Assembly (NCBI GenBank): GCA_002380945.1
Contig: DFWO01000154.1
Coordinates: forward strand, 1 to 5,182
Reading direction: 5' to 3'
Source: Methylococcaceae bacterium UBA4132
GTDB taxonomy: Bacteria > Pseudomonadota > Gammaproteobacteria > Methylococcales > Methylomonadaceae
Length of the DNA stretch: 5,182 bases
Shown: piece after piece, positions 1 through 5,182 of the stretch
How positions within the stretch are numbered: position 1 is the first letter of the stretch
Layout of the letters: every line of letters begins with the position of its first letter
Notes under the pieces: model-generated
What the model was told of the DNA's origin: nothing
Database searches by the model: none
Seen by the model: the letters and a program-made list of their open reading frames with translations, nothing else
Translations under genes and position numbers: made by a program

Positions 1-1
1 T

Positions 2-229
2 TCGGTTGATTAGTGTCACACCTATTAAGGCTTTTTGCCCGCTGAGATTCATACTCAGTCAAAAGCCCAAACGTTTACTGTCGAGGGCTATAACAGTTTG
101 TTTAGGCACTTTTTGGATGGATTACGACGTAAATCCAAATGTTATTCCAAGTCCATGACGATGTTGCTTTATTCCGTTTGCCTTTTGATGCTTCAGCGCA
201 ATGGTAATTTGAACGCTATTTTTAATTAA
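2..229 (+). pseudogene. IS1-family transposase, 3' fragment, decayed
   Basis: This is the C-terminal end of an IS1-type DDE transposase. The frame reads FLPAEIHTQSKA, then TVEGYNSLFRHFL, RRKSKCYSKS and a terminal IFN before the TAA at 227-229. The stretch from VEGYN to KSKCYSKS aligns, from memory, with the IERQN...GRKSLSFSKS region of E. coli IS1 InsB, so the Glu codon at 83-85 is probably the catalytic E of the DDE triad. The Asp residues would lie upstream of the window. The same frame is open to homology further left but carries TAG at 11-13 and TAA at 26-28. These sit where Tyr and Lys codons would fit, so the copy looks mutated as well as cut off by the window edge. A TTG at 35 could open a 64-codon frame, but no ribosome site supports it. 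The product cannot be active. Family assignment is firm; the exact IS is not known. Confidence 0.85.
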
Positions 230-236
230 CAATACC
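228..236. repeat. Candidate right terminal inverted repeat of the IS1 remnant
   Basis: AACAATACC follows the transposase stop. Its reverse complement GGTATTGTT resembles the GGTAGTGGG at 893-901, which starts the second IS1 remnant, and IS1 ends usually begin with GGT. The match is short and imperfect (6 of 9). It would put the right end of this IS1 copy at 236, just before the tandem repeats. This is inference. Confidence 0.3.
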
Positions 237-240
237 GTAA

Positions 241-280
241 TAAGTAATAGTAAGTAATAGTAAGTAATAGTAAGTAATAG
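241..280. repeat. Tandem repeat, 10-bp unit x 4 (TAAGTAATAG)
   Basis: Four perfect, uninterrupted copies of TAAGTAATAG fill this interval, and neither flank continues the period. The unit is about one helical turn long, is A+T-rich and contains stop codons, so it is not coding. It sits between the probable right end of the IS1 remnant and the left end of the IS200-type element. Perfect identity suggests recent slippage expansion or active maintenance, in contrast to the decayed elements on both sides. Confidence 0.95.
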
Positions 281-308
281 GTCTTTTATTAGTCTGTTCC
301 AAGGTTAA

Positions 309-330
309 AACCACCGTCTTTTAGGCGGTT
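309..330 (+). repeat. Left-end hairpin of the IS200-type element
   Basis: AACCACC (309-315) pairs with GGCGGTT (324-330) around an 8-base loop, with one A/C mismatch in the stem. Subterminal imperfect hairpins like this are what TnpA of the IS200/IS605 family binds. The stem is similar in base sequence (AACC...GGTT) to the right-end hairpin, which supports pairing the two as ends of one element. Confidence 0.7.
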
Positions 331-390
331 AGATTTATCTAGGATATTTTGAGATATGATAAGCGAAGACACTGAAAAGAAGGAGAGCTT

Positions 391-817
391 ATGGAATGTC
401 GTTATGGAAGTCATACGGTTTATAAAATCCAATACCATTTCGTGTTTGTGACGAAATATCGTTATAAGGTATTGAAAGGCGATGTCGGATTGAAAGTTTG
501 AGAATTGATTAGGCAGACTTGCGAAGCGTTCGAGATAGAAATTATAAAAGGAGTTGTCAATCAGGATCATGTCCGTATTTTCGTCTCTGCGCCGCCTAAC
601 ATTGCTCCTAGTGAGATCATGAGGCGAATTAAGGGAAGAAGTTCTATGAAGTTGTTTGAAAGTTTTCTCGATTTGAAGAAGCGATATTGGGGTCGGCACT
701 TTTGGGCAAGAGGCTATTTGTGTGACTTCTGGCGAATTGACCGAAGAGATGATTAAGAACTATTTGGAACATCATTTTGAACCCAAGGGCGATGATAATT
801 TTAGGACAGAGACATAA
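391..817 (+). pseudogene. tnpA: IS200-type transposase tnpA (y1 HUH family), broken
   Basis: In intact form this would be a roughly 142-residue HUH-superfamily transposase that cuts and rejoins single-stranded IS ends. The ATG at 391 follows AAGGAG (380-385) at 5 bases, and the start YGSHTVYKIQYHFVFVTKYR is typical of the family. Three lesions are visible. TGA at 499-501 (codon 37) sits where Arg is usual (VRELIRQTC), a probable CGA to TGA change. The usual DHVHI metal-binding motif reads DHVRI, because codon 62 (574-576) is CGT. A frameshift near 722-726, best explained by loss of two bases, moves the last part (TSGELTEEMIKNYLEHHFEP) to another frame ending at TAA 815-817. The likely catalytic Tyr codon (761-763, in IKNYLEHH) lies beyond the shift. 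ATG at 595 or later could not yield a working enzyme. Confidence 0.93.
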
Positions 818-819
818 AC

Positions 820-833
820 GGGTCTTGTGACCC
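820..833 (+). terminator. Short stem-loop after tnpA
   Basis: GGGTC and GACCC form a perfect 5-bp stem with a TTGT loop, 3 bases after the tnpA stop. A second small palindrome, GACTTTAGTC, follows at 841-850. No clear T-run follows the first stem, so it would be a weak intrinsic terminator at best. It may simply be part of the structured 3' end of the element. Confidence 0.35.
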
Positions 834-859
834 TTATCCAGACTTTAGTCGTTTTATCT

Positions 860-884
860 AACCCACCCGCTTTAGCTGGTGGTT
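860..884 (+). repeat. Right-end hairpin of the IS200-type element
   Basis: The arms AACCCACCCGC (860-870) and GCTGGTGGTT (875-884) pair around a TTTA loop, with one bulged C and one C/T mismatch. A long stem with an unpaired base is characteristic of IS200/IS605 right ends. It lies about 40 bases after the tnpA stop, the usual place. Confidence 0.75.
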
Positions 885-892
885 GTGAAGTT

Positions 893-1139
893 GGTAGTGG
901 GTCAAAGCTGCATTTTACTGTACTATTAAGGTGTCGATATGTTATCAAGAAATCGACTGTCTGAACTGTAGTAGCAATAAGATTACTAAATCTGGTTATG
1001 CGGAGTAAGGGACGCAACGGTATTGTTGCCATAATGAGGTTTGTTCAACAAAAACTTATGGCTATAACGCCTATAAGCTAGGCGTTAAAAGGCTTGTGTG
1101 GACATAGCAATTAAAGCCTTAAGCGATTATTATTTCTAA
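893..1139 (+). pseudogene. IS1-family element, 5' fragment with InsA-like zinc-finger remnant
   Basis: A GTG at 931 opens a frame with CLNC (codons from 958), KITKSG, GTQRYCCHNEVC and YNAYKLGVKRL. This matches the Cys4 zinc-finger start of IS1 InsA proteins (CPxC ... G.QRYRC....C ... Y..GVK), which binds the IS ends. Cys codons at 958, 967, 1027 and 1042 are kept. The frame is broken by TAA at 1006-1008, and a one-base loss near 1096-1098 puts the continuation (VDIAIKAL) in the next frame, ending at TAA 1137-1139. No helix-turn-helix or catalytic part follows, so the copy is truncated. GGTAGTGGG at 893 may be its left terminal repeat. Because this is the N-terminal part and the remnant at 2-229 is a C-terminal part lying upstream, they are probably remains of two insertions, not one IS1 split by the IS200 element. 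Confidence 0.75.
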
Positions 1140-1162
1140 TTACTGATAGCGTACGTTATTCG

Positions 1163-1193
1163 TTAGGCGAGTTAGTGCGAATTACAGTATACT
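1163..1193 (+). promoter_or_regulatory. Likely rnpB promoter
   Basis: TATACT at 1188-1193 is a 5/6 match to the sigma-70 -10 box and lies 8 bases before the predicted 5' end of the RNase P RNA. No good -35 exists at 16-18 bases; the best is TTAGGC at 1163-1168 with a 19-base spacer. The discriminator (GCTCGGC, 1194-1200) is G+C-rich, as in stable-RNA promoters under stringent control. The remnant of IS1 ends only about 25 bases upstream of the -35. Confidence 0.55.
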
Positions 1194-1201
1194 GCTCGGC
1201 T

Positions 1202-1557
1202 GAAAGAGTTGGCTGAGCAGTCGCCGTTTTATTGTAATGATAAAAGGGAGGAAAGTCCGGGCTTCATTGGGCAGGGTGCTAGGTAATACCTAGGGGGCGT
1301 AAGCCTACGGCAAGTGCCACAGAAAATATACCGCCTATCACCATGATAGGTAAGGGTGAAATGGTGCGGTAAGAGCGCACCGCGCAACTGGTAACAGGTG
1401 TGGCAGGGTAAACCCCACTCGAAGCAAGATCAAATAGAGAAGCAGACGCGTGGCCCGCGCGGCTTCTGGGTAGATTGCTTGAGCGTTCGGGTGACTGAAC
1501 GCCTAGATGAATGGCTGCTCTCGACAGAACCCGGCTTATAGGCTGACTCTTTCTTCT
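1202..1557 (+). ncRNA. rnpB: RNase P RNA, bacterial type A
   Basis: This is the catalytic RNA of RNase P, which removes 5' leaders from pre-tRNAs together with the RnpA protein. Conserved blocks are in order: GGGAGGAAAGTCCGGGC (1246-1262), GGGCAGGGTGCTAGGTAA, TAAGGGTGAAATGGTGCGG, AAGAGCGCACCGCGC, GGGTAG (1468-1473, the L15 element that pairs with tRNA CCA), CCTAGATGAATG and ACAGAACCCGGCTTA (1524-1538). The ends pair as P1: 1202-1214 with 1541-1553, 13 pairs including wobbles. P3 is a short hairpin (1227-1245) and P12 is reduced to CCTATC/GATAGG with a 5-base loop (1334-1350), both shorter than in E. coli (377 nt versus about 356 here). P16/P17-like stems are visible at 1439-1466 (AGAAGC/GCTTCT and CGCG/CGCG). 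Exact 5' and 3' ends are estimates from P1. No strong intrinsic terminator follows. Confidence 0.97.
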
Positions 1558-1634
1558 TCGATACAAAATACCTGCATACAGACCGAAAAATCATTCCAAC
1601 ATAACGTATTTACGCTATTTGTTAGCCTTCTGTT

Positions 1635-1662
1635 TTGACAGCAAAATTTTCATAGTTATTAA
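1635..1662 (+). promoter_or_regulatory. Candidate aceE promoter 1
   Basis: A perfect TTGACA -35 (1635-1640) is followed after 16 bases by TATTAA (1657-1662), a 4/6 -10 match. It would give a 5' leader of roughly 175 bases before aceE. Sequence-only prediction. Confidence 0.4.
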
Positions 1663-1667
1663 AACGA

Positions 1668-1696
1668 TTCATTGCATTCCCTCATTTGTATATACT
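1668..1696 (+). promoter_or_regulatory. Candidate aceE promoter 2
   Basis: TATACT at 1691-1696 is a 5/6 -10 match, the same hexamer as at rnpB, with a weak TTCATT -35 at 1668-1673 (17-base spacer). It would start transcription near 1703. It partly competes with candidate 1, and only one may be used. Confidence 0.35.
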
Positions 1697-1843
1697 ATGT
1701 GCCACTATTAGAAGCGTTCTACGCTTTTTAATTACTGTAGTTCTTATGTAAACTAAACAAATAATTAAAGCCCGAAGCACAGAACTGCATTTCACAGCCA
1801 TGTTATCTAGCCATGCACAACTCCGTCCCAACAGGATCACATA

Positions 1844-4519
1844 ATGAATAACTCTTTTCTTTCAGAAATTACTGGACAACTTGACATTGACCCAGCGGAA
1901 ACCAAGGAATGGATTGAAGCACTGCAATCTGTTCTTGAACAAGATGGTAGTGAACGCGCACATTTTTTGATTGAACAGCTAGTGGCTGTTACAAGGCATT
2001 CGGGATTTGATATTCCTTTTAGTGCCAATACGGCTTATCTCAATACCATTCCTGTGGCACAACAGGCACAGTTTCATGGCGATGCCACCATCGAACAAAA
2101 AATTCGTTCTTATGTGCGTTGGAATGCCATGATGATGGTATTACGCGCCAACAAAAATACCAATGTCGGCGGTCATATTGCCAGCTTTGCCTCTGCTGCG
2201 ACTTTATATGATGTGGGTTATAACCATTTTTGGCACGCAGCTTCTGACAGTCACGATGGTGATTTAATTTTTACTCAAGGGCATTTAACACCAGGTGATT
2301 ATGCACGCGCGTTTTTAATTGGTCGCTTGACCGAAGAGCAAATGAATAACTTTCGCCAAGAAGTACATGGCGGTGGTTTATCGTCTTATCCACACCCATG
2401 GTTAATGCCTGATTTTTGGCAGTTCCCTACAGTATCTATGGGCTTAGGTCCTATCATGGCGATTTATCAAGCCCGCTTTATGCGTTATTTGCGTGATCGT
2501 GGTTTGACGAATACTGATGGTCGTAAAGTCTGGAGTTTCCTTGGTGACGGTGAAACCGATGAACCTGAGTCATTAGGTGCTATCGGTATGGCAGGGCGTG
2601 AGCGTCTGGACAATCTGATTTTTGTCGTTAATTGCAATTTGCAACGTTTGGATGGTCCAGTGCGCGGTAACGGTAAAATCATTCAAGAACTGGAAAGTGA
2701 ATTTCGCGGGGCAGGTTGGAATGTTATTAAACTGGTCTGGGGGCAACGTTGGGATGCTCTGCTGGCGCGTGATAAAAATGGCGCGTTAGCGGCAAGAATG
2801 ATGGAATGTGTGGATGGTGATTATCAAACCTTTAAAGCCAAAGATGGCGCGTATGTCCGTGAGCATTTCTTTAATACCCCTGAACTAAGAACGATGGTTG
2901 CTGATTGGTCTGATCGAGATATTTGGGAACTCAATCGTGGCGGTCATGATCCCGCGAAAGTGTTTGCAGCGTTCCATGCGGCGGTTAATCATAAAGGGCA
3001 ACCGACCGTTATTCTCGCTAAAACCATTAAAGGTTATGGCATGGGAACCTCTGGCGAAGCACAAAACACCTCGCATCAACAGAAAAAAATGGATCAAATC
3101 TCGCTGAAAAACTTCCGCGACCGTTACGAACTCCCTGTTACCGATGAGCAACTGGCAAAACTGCCCTATCTAACTTTCCCTGAAGGTTCAAAGGAACTGA
3201 ACTACATGCTACAACGCCGTGCTGAATTAGGCGGACACATTCCTTCAAGACGTGAAAAATCCTACGCACTTGATGTGCCTGTCCTCAGCGATTTTAAATC
3301 TCTGTTAGAAGCAAGCGGCACTAAAGAATCATCTACCACAATGGCGTTTGTGCGTTTATTGAATATTTTGGTGAAAGATAAAAATATCGGTAAACGCGTT
3401 GTGCCGATAGTACCCGATGAATCGCGTACCTTTGGTATGGAAGGTATGTTCCGTCAGTTAGGTATTTGGTCACAAGTCGGACAACTTTACACGCCACAAG
3501 ATGCTGACCAATTAATGTTCTACAAAGAAGACAAACACGGTCAAGTATTGCAAGAAGGCATTAACGAAGCAGGTGGTTTATGTGATTGGATAGCCGCTGG
3601 TACATCGTATTCCACGCATAACGTGCCGATGATTCCGTTCTTTATTTACTATTCAATGTTTGGTTTCCAACGCGTCGGCGATTTAATTTGGGCAGCAGCA
3701 GATCAACGCACACGCGGCTTTTTAATGGGTGGTACCGCAGGACGCACCACACTGAACGGTGAAGGCTTACAACATGAAGATGGTCATAGTCATATCATGT
3801 CTGCCACTGTGCCGAATTGTGTTTCTTACGACCCGACTTATGCCTACGAATTGGCTGTAATTGTTCAAGACGGTTTACGCCGTATGTATGTTGAACAGGA
3901 AGACGTGTTCTATTACATCACCGTAATGAACGAAAATTACGTCCATCCTGCCATGCCTAAAGGTGTTGAAGAAGACATATTGAAAGGTATGTACAGTTTC
4001 AAACAAGGCGAAGACAACAAAGCTCCTCGTGTACAGCTATTAGGTTCTGGTACGATTTTCCGTGAAGTGGAATTTGCCGCTGAATTGTTGCGTAATGATT
4101 GGGGCGTTGAAGCCGATTTATGGAGCTGCCCTAGCTTTACTGAATTGGCGCGTGATGGTCAGCAGTGTGAGCGTTGGAATCGTTTACACCCCACCGAAGC
4201 TCAAAAACAAGCCCATGTTAGTCATTGCCTTGCTAATAATACTGCCCCTGTCATTGCGGCAACTGATTACACCCGCGCATTTGCCGAACAAATTCGCCCT
4301 TACATTAAAGCCCCTTATATCGTGTTAGGAACAGATGGTTTTGGTCGCTCCGATACTCGCGAAAATTTACGCAGCTTTTTTGAAGTAGATCGCTACCATA
4401 TCACGATTGCTGCGCTGAAAAGTTTGGCAGACGCGGGACAATTTGAAGCCGCTAAGATTGATGTGGCGATTGCTAAATATGGCGTAGTCGCTGATGCAAC
4501 CGCCCCTTGGTTAAGATAA
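1844..4519 (+). CDS. aceE: Pyruvate dehydrogenase E1 component, homodimeric type
   Basis: This cytoplasmic thiamine diphosphate enzyme decarboxylates pyruvate and reductively acetylates the lipoyl group of AceF in the pyruvate dehydrogenase complex. At 891 residues it is close to E. coli AceE (887) and colinear with it. The N-terminal E2-binding segment includes DIDPAETKEWIEAL (residues 15-28). The ThDP/Mg motif is GDG (234-236) with NCNLQRLDGPV from 263. By alignment from memory, active-site residues are present: H111 and H147 (E. coli H106, H142), Mg ligands D235, N265, Q267, mobile-loop H411 (H407), E575 (E571, activates the cofactor) and H644 (H640). The C-terminal domain contains VLGTDGFGRSDTRENLR. 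The loop GMGTSGEAQNTSHQ (from about 398) has Gln where E. coli has K403. The start is supported by AGGA (1833-1836) seven bases before ATG. No frameshift or stop. The family differs from the alpha2beta2 PdhA/PdhB type. Confidence 0.98.
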   Translation: MNNSFLSEITGQLDIDPAETKEWIEALQSVLEQDGSERAHFLIEQLVAVTRHSGFDIPFSANTAYLNTIPVAQQAQFHGDATIEQKIRSYVRWNAMMMVLRANKNTNVGGHIASFASAATLYDVGYNHFWHAASDSHDGDLIFTQGHLTPGDYARAFLIGRLTEEQMNNFRQEVHGGGLSSYPHPWLMPDFWQFPTVSMGLGPIMAIYQARFMRYLRDRGLTNTDGRKVWSFLGDGETDEPESLGAIGMAGRERLDNLIFVVNCNLQRLDGPVRGNGKIIQELESEFRGAGWNVIKLVWGQRWDALLARDKNGALAARMMECVDGDYQTFKAKDGAYVREHFFNTPELRTMVADWSDRDIWELNRGGHDPAKVFAAFHAAVNHKGQPTVILAKTIKGYGMGTSGEAQNTSHQQKKMDQISLKNFRDRYELPVTDEQLAKLPYLTFPEGSKELNYMLQRRAELGGHIPSRREKSYALDVPVLSDFKSLLEASGTKESSTTMAFVRLLNILVKDKNIGKRVVPIVPDESRTFGMEGMFRQLGIWSQVGQLYTPQDADQLMFYKEDKHGQVLQEGINEAGGLCDWIAAGTSYSTHNVPMIPFFIYYSMFGFQRVGDLIWAAADQRTRGFLMGGTAGRTTLNGEGLQHEDGHSHIMSATVPNCVSYDPTYAYELAVIVQDGLRRMYVEQEDVFYYITVMNENYVHPAMPKGVEEDILKGMYSFKQGEDNKAPRVQLLGSGTIFREVEFAAELLRNDWGVEADLWSCPSFTELARDGQQCERWNRLHPTEAQKQAHVSHCLANNTAPVIAATDYTRAFAEQIRPYIKAPYIVLGTDGFGRSDTRENLRSFFEVDRYHITIAALKSLADAGQFEAAKIDVAIAKYGVVADATAPWLR

Positions 4520-4522
4520 GGA
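4518..4522 (+). promoter_or_regulatory. aceF ribosome binding site overlapping the aceE stop
   Basis: AAGGA begins within the aceE TAA codon and lies 9 bases before the aceF ATG. Ribosomes finishing aceE would therefore end on the aceF initiation site, which suggests translational coupling and balanced E1 and E2 synthesis. It fixes the aceF start at 4532. Confidence 0.75.
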
Positions 4523-4531
4523 ATCAACAAC

Positions 4532-5182
4532 ATGACTGTATTAATCGAAATCAAAGTACCCGATGTTGGCAATGTTGCTGAAATTGATGTCGTTGAAGTA
4601 TTGATTCAACCTGGTGACGTGGTGGCATTGGAGCAAACCGTTGCTACACTGGAAACCGATAAAGCCAGTATGGACTTACCATCCAGTGCCGCAGGCACAA
4701 TACAACAGGTTTACATTAAACCAGGCGATAAAGTGTCTGAAGGTTCATTGATTGCGACTGTGTTAGCCAATGCAGAGGTTGCCAATGTTGCTCCCGTTGA
4801 ACAAGCTGCTGAGCCTACACCTGTCGTCGCGCCTGTTCCCGAAGAAAAAGCACCTACGCCACCCGCTGTTGTGAAAAGTCCGACACCCGCAGTCGTTGTG
4901 ACGCAAACTGACACTGCCGTTAAATCAACCGCTCATGCGTCGCCCTCTGTGCGCTTATTTGCGCGTGAATTAGGCGTTGATATTAGCCAAATTAAAAAAG
5001 GCAGTGGCCGTAAAGGACGCATTCTTAAAGACGATGTGAAAAACTTCGTTAAAAAAGTCATGGCAGAAGGCATCGTTGCGACGGGTTCTGGTATTCCGAG
5101 CATTCCAGCGGTTGATTTTTCGGTGTTTGGTGAGACCGAAACACAAAAACTGAGCAAAATTAAACGCCTGACTGGGCAGAAT
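4532..5182 (+). CDS. aceF: Dihydrolipoamide acetyltransferase, E2 of pyruvate dehydrogenase (partial, 3' end outside window)
   Basis: AceF is the structural core of the pyruvate dehydrogenase complex; its swinging lipoyl arm carries the acetyl group from E1 to CoA. The 217 codons visible show one lipoyl domain (about residues 3-78) with the modified lysine K44 in ETDKASMDLPS, codon 4661-4663. A flexible Ala/Pro/Val-rich linker follows (about 79-135), then a peripheral subunit-binding domain (about 136-175: SPSVRLFARELGVDI ... GRKGRILKDDV). The start of the catalytic domain is seen in VDFSVFGETE and LSKIKRLTGQN. The active-site HxxxD motif would lie beyond the window. There is only one lipoyl domain, against three in E. 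coli AceF; one or two occur in many other bacteria. The gene begins 12 bases after aceE, so the two form an operon. The 2-oxoglutarate E2 (SucB) is excluded by the aceE neighbour and by the VDFSxFG entry to the catalytic domain. Confidence 0.96.
   Translation, partial: MTVLIEIKVPDVGNVAEIDVVEVLIQPGDVVALEQTVATLETDKASMDLPSSAAGTIQQVYIKPGDKVSEGSLIATVLANAEVANVAPVEQAAEPTPVVAPVPEEKAPTPPAVVKSPTPAVVVTQTDTAVKSTAHASPSVRLFARELGVDISQIKKGSGRKGRILKDDVKNFVKKVMAEGIVATGSGIPSIPAVDFSVFGETETQKLSKIKRLTGQN

Larger units (their letters stand above)
285..892 (+). mobile_element. IS200/IS605-family element (IS200 type), non-autonomous
   Basis: A single y1-transposase pseudogene in plus orientation is flanked by two imperfect hairpins, at 309-330 (left) and 860-884 (right), which is the architecture of IS200-type elements. 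There is no tnpB/IscB accessory gene. Total length of about 600 bases fits an IS200-type element. These elements have no inverted repeats and make no target duplication, so the outer limits are estimates: 15-25 bases outside the left hairpin, and at the point where the next IS1 remnant seems to begin (893) on the right. The right end therefore appears to abut the start of the second IS1 remnant. Confidence 0.75.
1558..1843 (+). promoter_or_regulatory. rnpB-aceE intergenic region
   Basis: These 286 bases hold no convincing gene. A weak stem with CGT/ACG core (about 1601-1618) is the only terminator-like structure after rnpB, and it lacks a T-run. Two candidate sigma-70 promoters point toward aceE (described separately). 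AGCCATG occurs twice, at 1796-1802 and 1809-1815, without known meaning. I found no match to the E. coli PdhR operator (ATTGGT-N3-ACCAAT) by eye. Confidence 0.5.

Noticed and set aside
241..280. Possible CRISPR or iteron array
   Set aside because: The 10-bp units are contiguous with no spacers, and there is no cas or replication gene nearby.
499..501. TGA in tnpA as selenocysteine or programmed recoding
   Set aside because: The position is a common Arg in the family, a CGA to TGA change explains it, and the gene has two further lesions.
289..699. 136-codon minus-strand open frame
   Set aside because: It is antisense to the tnpA pseudogene, where plus-strand homology is clear; no recognisable protein.
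772..1032. 86-codon minus-strand open frame
   Set aside because: It crosses the IS200 right end and the IS1 remnant in antisense, so it is an accidental frame.
1279..1566. 95-codon minus-strand open frame
   Set aside because: It lies wholly over the antisense of the RNase P RNA gene, whose conserved structure explains the sequence; no ribosome site or known protein pattern.
1601..1618. Intrinsic terminator after rnpB
   Set aside because: The stem has only three contiguous pairs plus a few beyond a mismatch, and no T-run follows.
4711..5157. Two minus-strand frames over aceF
   Set aside because: These are shadows of the aceF lipoyl-linker and subunit-binding coding sequence; their Ala/Thr/Gly-rich content mirrors the Pro/Ala/Val linker.

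Overview
The window reads as bacterial chromosome, most likely from a gammaproteobacterium. The basis is a homodimeric-type pyruvate dehydrogenase E1 (AceE) that aligns end to end with the E. coli enzyme as I recall it, followed directly by aceF, plus a type A RNase P RNA. The organism cannot be named from sequence alone. A sulfur-oxidising Thiotrichales-like lineage is only a guess, based on decayed IS1/IS200 elements and short A+T-rich tandem repeats.

Left third (1-1140): a graveyard of insertion sequences with no intact gene. In order it holds: (i) the 3' end of an IS1-family transposase gene with two in-frame stops, whose element probably ends near 236; (ii) four perfect tandem copies of a 10-bp unit (241-280); (iii) a nearly complete IS200-type element (about 285-892) with both terminal hairpins but a dead tnpA (nonsense codon, frameshift, damaged HUH motif); and (iv) the 5' end of a second IS1-family element, with an InsA-like zinc-finger remnant broken by a stop and a frameshift.

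Middle (1160-1843): the RNase P RNA gene rnpB (about 1202-1557), with a good -10 hexamer and a G+C-rich discriminator only a few tens of bases beyond the IS debris. A perfect 7-bp inverted repeat spans the rnpB start. Between rnpB and aceE lie 286 bases with no gene, holding candidate promoters for the pyruvate dehydrogenase operon.

Right part (1844-5182): aceE (complete, 891 codons) and aceF (5' 217 codons, running off the window), 12 bases apart and evidently co-transcribed. AceE decarboxylates pyruvate with thiamine diphosphate and passes the acetyl group to the lipoyl-lysine of AceF, which makes acetyl-CoA. A dihydrolipoamide dehydrogenase gene would be expected after aceF but is outside the window.

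I see no previously undescribed system. The points most worth a second look are the inverted repeat over the rnpB start, the dead but end-intact IS200 element, the 10-bp repeats, and a substituted active-site loop in AceE.
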